Source of the DNA: Prosopocoilus inquinatus
Lineage: Eukaryota; Arthropoda; Insecta; Coleoptera; Lucanidae
Direction: 5' to 3'
Assembly: GCA_036172665.1 (NCBI GenBank)
Contig: CM069870.1
Span: forward strand, 68,634,212-68,698,211
Length of the DNA: 64,000 nt
Notes under the pieces: model-generated
What the model was told of the DNA's origin: nothing
Databases searched by the model: none
Seen by the model: the letters and a program-made list of their open reading frames with translations, nothing else
Part shown: piece after piece, positions 56,605 through 64,000 of the stretch
Numbering within the stretch: the first letter of the stretch is position 1
How the letters are laid out: each line of letters opens with the position of its first letter
Made by a program: the position numbers and the translations under genes

Positions 56605-56960
56605 TGTTAAACGATTTTGCAACACAAGAAGGCTAGGTTGATCACGGCCGGGAAAGACTGATTGAGGAAAGATTGGTAAGAACTAATAAATAAAACTTTA
56701 TAATATAGTGCCACCGGGCTGTAATTATTATTATAAATGCCGTTGTTTGCTGTCCGTATAAAACCTCTAAATAAATTCTCCGAAGCAAAGGCGGTTGTCG
56801 CCCTTGAGTTTAGGCGCTAAAAAAAAACCAAATATGTGCTGCGTAAATACACCCACTCAGTGGAAATGGCGCGGGGACAGTAATGCTTTTCACAGGAAAG
56901 TGTTAAGCGATTACGCAACACAAAACGCAATTATGTGCACAGTTGGGAAAGAATAACTGA

Positions 56961-57200
56961 CGCCGGGCCACCCACTGATTTGTAAACAAAAATCCAGCGC
57001 AACCGGCATTTGAGGAAATCTCTCCGAGCCTTCAGGCGACAACAAAAAAACAGAAACGTGGCTTGAAATCCGTGCAAACTTACCGGCTTAACACAAAATA
57101 TAATGTTACAATAGAAAGTTGTCGTTTTATTGCCTTTTTTTACATCGTAACCAAGGAAAATGCGCAGGGAATTATTTTAAAAGATTTTATCGTGCTAAAA
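56961..57200. other. Spacer
   Basis: Mixed sequence, no feature. Confidence 0.35.
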
Positions 57201-57950
57201 TAAATTTAAACTTGCTTAACTTATTTCGATCCATCCCCTCGGCTCCCCTCTTGACATATTCTCAAAGACGTCTCGCGCACACGCCGCCAACACAACGAAC
57301 AAGCAATATCAATTCGGGAGCGTGTTTCCTAAACCGGCATAAAAAGCGCGCTCCTCTGCTGCGCGAATCTCGCCCGGCCCGGATCGGCGGCCCCCCCAGA
57401 AACGCACATAAATTTAAATATTATACGCCGGCGTCATATTTCACTTTCCGGCGTAAAAATACGGCCAGCGTCTCTCGCTTAACGACGAAATTACAGCCGC
57501 CCGGTGTATTTCACGTTTACGACCTAATTTGCGTAAAAATTGGATCGCGACGACGACGGCGAGGGCGACAAATATTATTTATTTTATAGTGAGGAGGCAA
57601 TTATGCGCGCTCATGAATATAAGCCGGATGAGTGGCCCTTAATCGCTTAACAGGACGTGGCGGGCGGCGGAAATGGCGGAGGTGCCGGTACATTTTCCGT
57701 ATCATTTTTTTCCTCTCTCTCTCTCTGTCTCTCTCATTTTGTTGAATTTCACGAATGTGGTGCATACGCATACATGAAAATGAATGTCCCGTTATATTAT
57801 GCAAGTCGTTGGAAATGATGCAGTTGCAGTCCGTCATAAATAAACGCACGTCTAATTTTACTTCGGCAAAGTCATTTGCGACGCCGACGGTTTTCTCGCC
57901 AAGAAGGTGCTGTTTGCCTCGTGATTAATTAATTTTGACAGTGACATATG
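57201..57950. other. GC-rich island, possibly host regulatory
   Basis: GC-rich unique block with gcccggcccggatcgg, gcgtcatatttcac and cgcttaacaggacg words. The 156-residue frame at 57119-57589 shows Arg/Pro-rich composition and no domain, so it is left out. A (TC)n run lies at 57714-57736. Confidence 0.4.
57714..57736 (+). repeat. (TC)n microsatellite
   Basis: ctctctctctctctgtctctctc. Confidence 0.9.
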
Positions 57951-58065
57951 TGCAGGCGTTGCATTTCGCGATATATTAATAAATACAGTTGGCTTTCGTC
58001 TCAACCCGCAACTATGTTTACCGAGCAAAACCAGACAAACATTGTAACACAAACGACACACAAAT

Positions 58066-58283
58066 CGCGTACATACTTTCGCGAATTATTGCAATTTCTT
58101 ATGCAAAATTCGAATCAGCTGGTATTATTTGTGCTTGGTGAACCGGTGGAATTGTTATAAACAGATTATACCATGCGGTTCTTCCGTTTATGCGTTAAAC
58201 GGTCAAGTATTGATGTGACGCCGTTCCAACGACCCATGCTCATATTAGATTTCTTTGTTCCCACAGAGAAATCCGTTTGTTTA
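58066..58283 (+). repeat. Inverted repeat, left arm
   Basis: acccatgctcatattagatt, tctttgttcc, gcaaaattcgaatcagct, gaattattgcaattt and atccgtttgttta phrases match the reverse complement of 61660-61890 in order. Arms are about 220 bp, 3.4 kb apart. Confidence 0.9.
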
Positions 58284-59458
58284 ATAGTTGACTTAAGTTT
58301 GGAGAGAGATAAACGCATCTCGATGTAGGGGAGCAAGTTGCTTCCTGATGCTCTAAGAATTTGGATTCTTTTTTCTGCGCCCTTAAATTAATTATAAATT
58401 AGAAAGTAAGTCACAATGTTTTAAGTGGTTGCTACCACCCGAATCAATTTAGTTTAACTCCTGAGTAATTAGCGGGTGAAAGACAATTTAGGTGTTTGGA
58501 GCCAGTACTTAATTGAAGATGGGCATGGTCGAAAAGGACCTGGGCGTCCCACGGCTGATGCCATTCACTGCTGAATCTGTCCTCCAAGGGTCGCAGCGTG
58601 CGTTAAAGTTTCGAAAACTTTCACTTGTGCATGCAAAACATAATTGGTTCGTTGCCACAAAAACAGCAGCACGTACTTAAATCGTATATCACCCATCACA
58701 ACTTAAATTCACATCGACACTCGAGTCTAACTCAAAGAGGCCAATCGTACGTAGGAGGCGTTAAGTACATGCAAATTAAACTGTTAATATGAAACGATAA
58801 CTTACTATTTAGAAACAAAACGTCACTACAGATTGTTCAATAAGATAAATGGCTCTGATACACATACAAGTGCCAAAATAATTGAGCAATAAGCAGCATG
58901 CATTAACCAAATATGTCACCTTTTCCTCGTTCGGTAACCCGAAACGAGACTTCGGCGCATTTGACCCGCTCAAGAGAAAGGAAGGGTCCTGCGCCAACTC
59001 CGCAACTTACCTCGGCCCAGAAGTCAGGTCGGACGTCTTTTTGAACACAAGACAAGAGTTGCGTAACGGTTCCCACTCAGTGGAGATGGCGTGGGATATC
59101 TCTAAAGATGTTACAGAAAAGTGCGCCACCCAGCGGTTGTTACGCAACCCAAAAGTGTCACAAACACACCGCCGGGAAGGTGTGTTCTTAGACGTTCTCG
59201 TCAATGGCAATCCCCTTGGACTCCCTTCCTCGACAGCGTACCCCTGAAAGCGACGAAGGAACCTCCCTCCCCAAAGGTAGACCAACCCAAGGTTGCTGAA
59301 TAGAAACACAATAAATAAAAAAAAGTTCGTTACGGCCGAAAAGCAATTTATTCAAACCGGCAAAGTTCAGAACGCAATTCATAAAATTATACAGACATCC
59401 TGAAGGGGTGTTCGCCCGCGTTTTGAGTATCAAAGCAGCAATAACTAAAAAAAAATAC
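58284..59458. other. Unique spacer
   Basis: The 121-residue plus frame at 58882-59247 overlaps a 100-residue minus frame and has no domain. The phrase cactcagtggagatggcg near 59077 resembles part of family D (53-57 kb). Nothing else supported. Confidence 0.4.
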
Positions 59459-59790
59459 TGTTACGAATTTGGGGGTTCACAAATTAAAGTCGTTAAATTT
59501 CAGAATATTTTAATTAAAAGCTGTCGCTTTACACAATTAACAACAAAATTGTAATGAGCTTGTCTATCAAATAACACTTTTACAAAATGTAGTTTCTATT
59601 TATTCGAGGTACGAACCCTTCGCTCGCTAATTTTATAACTAAACTCCTGGCGGATCGTACGGCTTATATAGTAGAGCCCACTGTTGCTCGAACGTACTAG
59701 AATGACCGCGAAGCTTCGGTCATGTTCTGTGACGTAAGGTGGCTTGTCTGATGCTAAAAATAGATCTGTTTGCGCGTCACGGCTGTAACA
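59459..59790 (+). mobile_element. Solo LTR, 332 bp
   Basis: Begins tgttacgaat and ends ggctgtaaca, giving TG...CA with 6-bp inverted termini. It is flanked by the same 4 bp, atac, on both sides (59455-59458 and 59791-59794). A TATA-like word ggcttatatagtagagcc at about 59667 suggests plus orientation. No adjacent primer-binding or polypurine site, and no second copy in the window, so it is read as a solo LTR left by recombination; a gypsy-type origin fits the 4-bp duplication. Confidence 0.7.
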
Positions 59791-61659
59791 ATACTAAGCC
59801 CAAAACAGGGTAATCTTTAACTTTGCAAGAGTATTCTGGCGTGTGCGCACAACAGCGTAACATATAACAGATAGTAACGGAATTTTTATTTATAACAACC
59901 GCAAAAACACATAAAAAGCAAGACAAAAATAAAGTGTAACACGTGACGCGTGATGCGCAACAACGCGAAAAACTTTCAAAAGAAAAATGACAAAAGTGAC
60001 GCTGATTATAATTCAGATCTTAAGGAGCCTGAATTTAAACCAGTGAAAACGACACAAAATAAATTACAAGGTGCAAACGCGACTTCAACAACAGCACGAG
60101 TATTCGGAGATCTCCAAAAAAAGACAAAAAAAAATAAGTAAACAACTAAATGGTAGAGCCCCCCCTCAGTGAGGTAGCCGCCGCAAAAAAAATATAAATC
60201 TGTAGGCTCGCATCCGTGCCGCATGAGTCGACGCCGCCGGTGAGAAGACAGGAAAACAAGTCAGAGATGGTTCGAGCTTAAGTGGTTGTCAAAGAAAGAC
60301 GGTTTTCCACGATCCAAACGTGTCCCACCTGCGTCGGTTCCCGGACGTTCAAGTTTAACTTCTCTCTAGGGCATTGGCTGAGTCGACGTCAGGAATAAAA
60401 GAAAAACGGCGAGCCAGAAAGACCGAGCTACGGCGTCGGATTCGTCATTTGGAATCGACAGGCTTCCTCACGAACGGCAGGGGGGGTTACGGGCCCCATA
60501 CAAGTTTCTCATGAAAGGACATGTGGTGCAAGAGCCCGAAGAATAACGGGGATCGAATTTAACTTCAGAAGCAACACAGAAACGAGACCACCACCGCAAG
60601 CGACGTGCGTAAGTAAAGTGAAGACAGCGCGCACCACTCAAACGCACGCACAACTTCATCTCAAAGGGGACGTGTTCGACGATCTTACGGCCAACGACCG
60701 GACTCGTCCGAACAGAAAGTGGACATACAATCCCTCAACGCCAAAAGGAAACTGTATTAAATAACAATATCGTCGCGATGGGAGTTTTTCGTTAAAAAGT
60801 AATATAAAAAAATTATTAAAGCACGTGCTTGTGAAATCGAGGGCAATTTCAACAGGGTAACTCGATGTAACACGGTTCTTGTTTCAAAATAAAACATCGG
60901 CAGAATCGCGACAACTAGGGCAAACGATTTCATCAAGTAAGTAAACAATTGAACGCCGGGCGTGTTGCGAATAACGCAGTGCGCGAATCAACAAAAAATT
61001 GCGTATAAAAAGTACGAGTAAAATTTGAGCAGGCAGTCGAACCAGGCTCTAATAGGCTTAGTGAATACTGTAAGAAGAGGAGAAAGGAAGCCACCCGGAA
61101 CCATTCCAAGACCTAGGACGCTGATTCCAAGATCGTCAGCATCCTGACGGCGATCATAGAACGCCTCTCTGCCACCGCCGTCAACCCCCAGCCAAAAGCT
61201 TCGTGCAGAGCCACAAAACCGACAGTGGTCATTCGTCCCTGATAGCGTAAACGCCGCAACGAGCCTACCTTGATATCGCAACTACAGCCCGGACGCGAGC
61301 TATGTCGCCATCAGGCCAGATCAGCGCTAACCACAGCCACCGGACAGACACTAATCGCAACTACACCGTCTTGAATCACGAAAAAACCCCATCAAATTAA
61401 ATTTAACATTAATAATGTAGAACCAACTTTTATAAAATAACTGTGTTTAAAGCTCTACCCTCTGAAAACCCTACGCTCCTCCTTAACGCGACAGGGTGAA
61501 GGCACCACCCTTAGCGTGACAATATTAGACGGTACGTTACAGTTTTGTGGTCCGAAAGTTGGTCAGACTGTATCCGATTATCCAAACAGTTGTCGGTTTC
61601 GTTCAAGTGTCATGGTCGAAAGACAGAGAAGATTCGGAAAACGATGCCAGGGAGAAACT
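59791..61659. other. Unique spacer between inverted arms
   Basis: Moderate GC. A 63-residue Lys/Asn-rich frame (59950-60141) and others on both strands lack domains. Poly-A runs at 60116 and 60185. No repeat seen. Confidence 0.35.
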
Positions 61660-61890
61660 AAATAAACGGATTTCTTGGTTGGAACAAAGAAATCTAATAT
61701 GAGCATGGGTCGTTGGAATGGTGTCACGTAACTACGTAACTGTTTAACGCCAAAACGGAAGATCCGCTTGGAATAAGCTGCTTATAACAATTCGACAGGT
61801 TCACGAAGCACGAATAATACCAGTTACCACCGTAGCTGATTCGAATTTTGCATAATAAATTGCAATAATTCACGGAAGGATGTACACGTG
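61660..61890 (-). repeat. Inverted repeat, right arm
   Basis: Reverse complement of the arm at 58066-58283 with moderate divergence and small indels. No terminal target duplication was found, so it cannot be called the end of a transposon. Confidence 0.9.
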
Positions 61891-62760
61891 TCTGTACCAC
61901 GTGTTGGCGTAATGCCGAATGGCGACGGATCGAGTGACCGGAAATAAATTATCTCACGAACGCAATTTCGGCCACAGTTTCAGATTACAGTTACAGACCA
62001 AATGAGAACGTAATATCAAAGCATCTAAACCGAAAACGAACAGTGTGGCCAACGGTCAACAACTAAAACGTATCACACATGAATATTTCAAAGAACCAGC
62101 CGTAACAAAGTGTACAGATTTCTTCGTCCCTTTCTCTCTCCTTATCGCAATCAGTTTCATTTAGGGTGGAATATGTTTAAAGTCGGTTTGAACTACAATT
62201 TTCTTCTCCAAACCTCATCATAAATAATTAACATTACCTGTGGAAGGTATTCAATTCTTTTTCCATTTGGAAACGCAATTAAATATTTTGCCTAAGCGAA
62301 CGTCTAAACTACATCCCGCAAGCCTCTTTACATTGTCGCGATAACTGCGTTGAATAATTGCGAATCGCATAATTAATGCGGTCTCGTTCTAATTAAACCG
62401 GTGCGCAATTAACTGTTTGTTAATAAAGGTAACTACGGCAACGAACTATTTTAATTATCTCGGGACATGGGTATCAAGTTTCCAATTACTTAAGTTTGCG
62501 GCGGACACCGGCAAATAACGCCGCCGCGCGTGCATTGACAACGTTATTAATACACGTCAGTGCGAAGGGTTTGAAACGTTACCCGCCCCAAAACGAGGAT
62601 TAAACAAACTTTACTATATCCGCATCGCGCCTTTTCTATCTAGTTAAACTGCACCGGGTTCATAATTTATATTTCCGCGCGACGCAGTTTGTTTACCGGC
62701 GGAGGCGTGAAACGATTTTCGCACATTCGTCCTCAAGCGACGCGGGATAAAATTAAAACG
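61891..62760. other. Unique DNA ending in GC-rich island
   Basis: The 62340-62760 part has many taattaa, aattaac and taattat words between GC-rich runs (gcggcggacaccggcaa), resembling conserved non-coding DNA in composition. A 77-residue minus frame (62768-63001) directly follows and is unassigned. Confidence 0.35.
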
Positions 62761-62767
62761 CGTGCTT

Positions 62768-63001
62768 TTATTGATTTTTCTTGGCAGATGGACAGAGCTG
62801 CCTCTGCACAAAACTAATATTTGCTAATCGTTTTCGTTCACGCGACAGTTCCGTGCGCTCCGACAATGTCTCCGAATAAGAAAATCCCCCGAGGTGCTCC
62901 GCTTCCTCGACATCTGCAACAATATCCTCCGGCTTAGTTCCGTATTCATGGAAGGCGTCATTGTGCCCCGAAAGAAATGTTATTATCAACGTGCGACTCA
63001 T
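62768..63001 (-). CDS. Unassigned small open frame, 77 residues
   Basis: Starts MSRTLIITFLSGHNDAFHEY and has acidic then basic stretches (PEDIVADVEEAEHLGG, ELSRERKR). Composition is more protein-like than most frames in the window and it is not inside a repeat. There is no homology I can name, no neighbour exon in evidence and no transcript signal, so it may be chance. Confidence 0.15.
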   Translation of the reverse strand: MSRTLIITFLSGHNDAFHEYGTKPEDIVADVEEAEHLGGFSYSETLSERTELSRERKRLANISFVQRQLCPSAKKNQ

Positions 63002-63279
63002 TCGCGTTTATGTTTGCACAAATTCAGAACGGAGCGATGAAGTTCAGTTTTTCTTTTTATTCGGAAGATTTTTCCTTAAGGGCTTAGGAGGATCTCTGGT
63101 ACGATAATATTGAGATACTAGATACGTTCCAGTCTTAAACTCAAATTACATTTGCAAGAGACTTCGCTAGATACCCCCCTTGAACACAAGCCCTACCTGT
63201 CAATTACGTTTCCTTGCGCCATCTCCCCTGAGCTGGGCCTACTACCCCTTACACACTTATATTCAGTTGCACCAACATC

Positions 63280-63450
63280 GTTTAAAGTTAATTTCGAATT
63301 AAGGTTTTAAGGTTCGGTTTCGTAATCGAATTAAGCAAGACTTTAAAATAAAAGTCACATTCCGATGTGATTGTGACTTTAACTTTAAAGTCTCCTTTAG
63401 TTCGATTATGAAATTGGCCCTATCTTTAATCAAGGATTAGTTCTTAACAA
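63280..63450. mobile_element. Palindromic (foldback) MITE
   Basis: Imperfect inverted arms of about 48 bp (63311-63358 and 63373-63420) meet at a short loop: ataatcgaa-type, agactttaaa and aaagtcac words mirror each other. Weaker mirror similarity extends 20-30 bp outward. Target duplication not identified. Confidence 0.7.
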
Positions 63451-63471
63451 AGGCGTGCGTCAATGCCACTC

Positions 63472-63815
63472 AGCCTTAATGTGACGCCTGTAGGTTCGAC
63501 TGTTGTTCTTCGTAACCCTTCCTCTCTACAGCAAGACATCTGCGGCCCTAGCCGTATCAATTCAGGGACCTCTCCGAAGTCCAAAATAATATGCCTTGTT
63601 CGCCAGCGGTAAGCTTAAGGGTTTCAGAGAAGGGGTCGTGGTCAAAAAAAGGGAATTCCACAAGTTACAAGTGGACACGATGTGATACCAGCGGCAAGCT
63701 CAAGCGATTCGGAGAAGGGGTCGTGGACAAAAAAAGGGAATTCACAAGTCACGGGTGGACACGATGTAACAGCCTTAATGTAACACTTGTAGATTCGACT
63801 GTTGGTCTTATAGCC
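63472..63815 (+). repeat. 88-bp tandem pair with flanking duplication
   Basis: cagcggtaagcttaag and cagcggcaagctcaag begin copies at 63604 and 63691, both running through gagaaggggtcgtgg, aaaaaaagggaattc and gtggacacgatgt. A separate phrase, cagccttaatgtgacgcctg (63471) and cagccttaatgtaacacttg (63771), brackets them. The 76-residue frame reading across both copies is a by-product of the duplication. Confidence 0.88.
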
Positions 63816-64000
63816 GTATAATTGCAGGATATCGCAGGATGAATCTGCCTACTCCAAGCACGTTGCCCATTAATAAAGCCAAAACTGGCCGAGACCCCCT
63901 CTCGAAGTGAGCAATCGTGAGAGAAGGAACTGAGATAAACAGAAAGTGAAATAATATATTATATAATATAATATTTATATAATAATATCAGGACACAACG
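63816..64000. other. Window end with AT run
   Basis: Ends in an AT-rich ataatatattatataat-type run (about 63945-63990). No other feature. Confidence 0.5.

Larger units (their letters stand above)
55491..56960 (-). repeat. Dispersed repeat family D, reverse copies, split
   Basis: aatcctccgaagcaaaggcg, tgtcgcccttgagtt, ggcgctaaaa and cacaggaa.gtgttaag occur at 55515-55664 and again at 56775-56910. The first copy is interrupted by the hAT element 55665-56604 and continues after it (acgattttgcaacacaa). tatagtgccac..g starts both copies. Confidence 0.82.

Noticed and set aside
57119..57589. 156-residue open frame
   Set aside because: In a GC-rich island where stops are rare; Arg/Pro-rich, no domain, and no sign of neighbouring exons.
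1..64000. tRNA genes
   Set aside because: B-box-like words were found only in the two SINE-like copies; no complete cloverleaf could be read.

Overview
This window is eukaryotic repeat-rich DNA, most likely from an insect. It carries a BEL/Pao gag-protease remnant, two non-LTR (CR1/jockey-group) reverse-transcriptase remnants ending in trinucleotide tails, hAT and mariner-type non-autonomous DNA transposons, a tRNA-headed SINE and a decayed Penelope-type hammerhead ribozyme. The order is an inference; a beetle is plausible but unproven. There are no operons or Shine-Dalgarno-led genes, and no intact host protein-coding gene could be supported. Most open frames are short and lie inside repeats, A- or T-rich tracts or GC-rich islands.

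Layout. 1-1.7 kb: degenerate array built on CACCCTGTATATA. 1.86-1.98 kb: TA-flanked MITE. 2.4-2.9 kb: three 170-bp tandem copies. 5.6-12.0 kb: several diverged tandem families, with a 326-bp mariner-type MITE whose empty site is visible in a sister copy. 12.1-13.9 kb: dead non-LTR retrotransposon. 13.9-15.2 kb: unique GC-rich island. 15.2-18.5 kb: a satellite whose 622- and 617-bp units alternate (higher-order period 1239 bp). Its diverged relatives recur at 19.1-20.2 and 25.0-26.6 kb. 20.7-22.3 kb: strongly T-rich tract. 22.6-24.15 kb: 445-bp tandem family. 25.94-26.15 kb: about 210-bp insertion with the hammerhead. 18.65-19.13 and 27.42-27.92 kb: near-identical duplicate segments. 29.17-32.33 kb: 1.58-kb tandem duplication. 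32.2-34.15 kb: internally deleted BEL/Pao element. 34.9-36.3 kb: GC-rich island, including a CCG run. 36.4-38.7 kb: A-rich tract with a hidden period.

39-43 kb: unique DNA, an inverted repeat pair and small tandem repeats. 43.8-44.5 kb: second non-LTR fragment. 45.83-46.71 kb: five homogeneous 178-bp copies. 49.34-50.24 kb: hAT-type element (TSD cccgcgac/cccacgac) carrying a SINE, inserted in an older repeat. 53-57 kb: a dispersed repeat family, one copy split by a second hAT element that itself holds a MITE (three-level nest). 58.07 and 61.66 kb: inverted repeat arms 3.4 kb apart. 59.46-59.79 kb: solo LTR with ATAC target duplication. 63.3-63.8 kb: palindromic MITE and an 88-bp tandem pair.

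The window therefore reads as intergenic or intronic DNA. GC-rich islands with TAATTA-type sites (about 14, 35, 41, 45.5, 52.7, 57.5 and 62.5 kb) may hold host regulatory sequence between blocks of repeats. The repeats give good relative dating through nested insertions, empty sites, target-site duplications and homogenised arrays.
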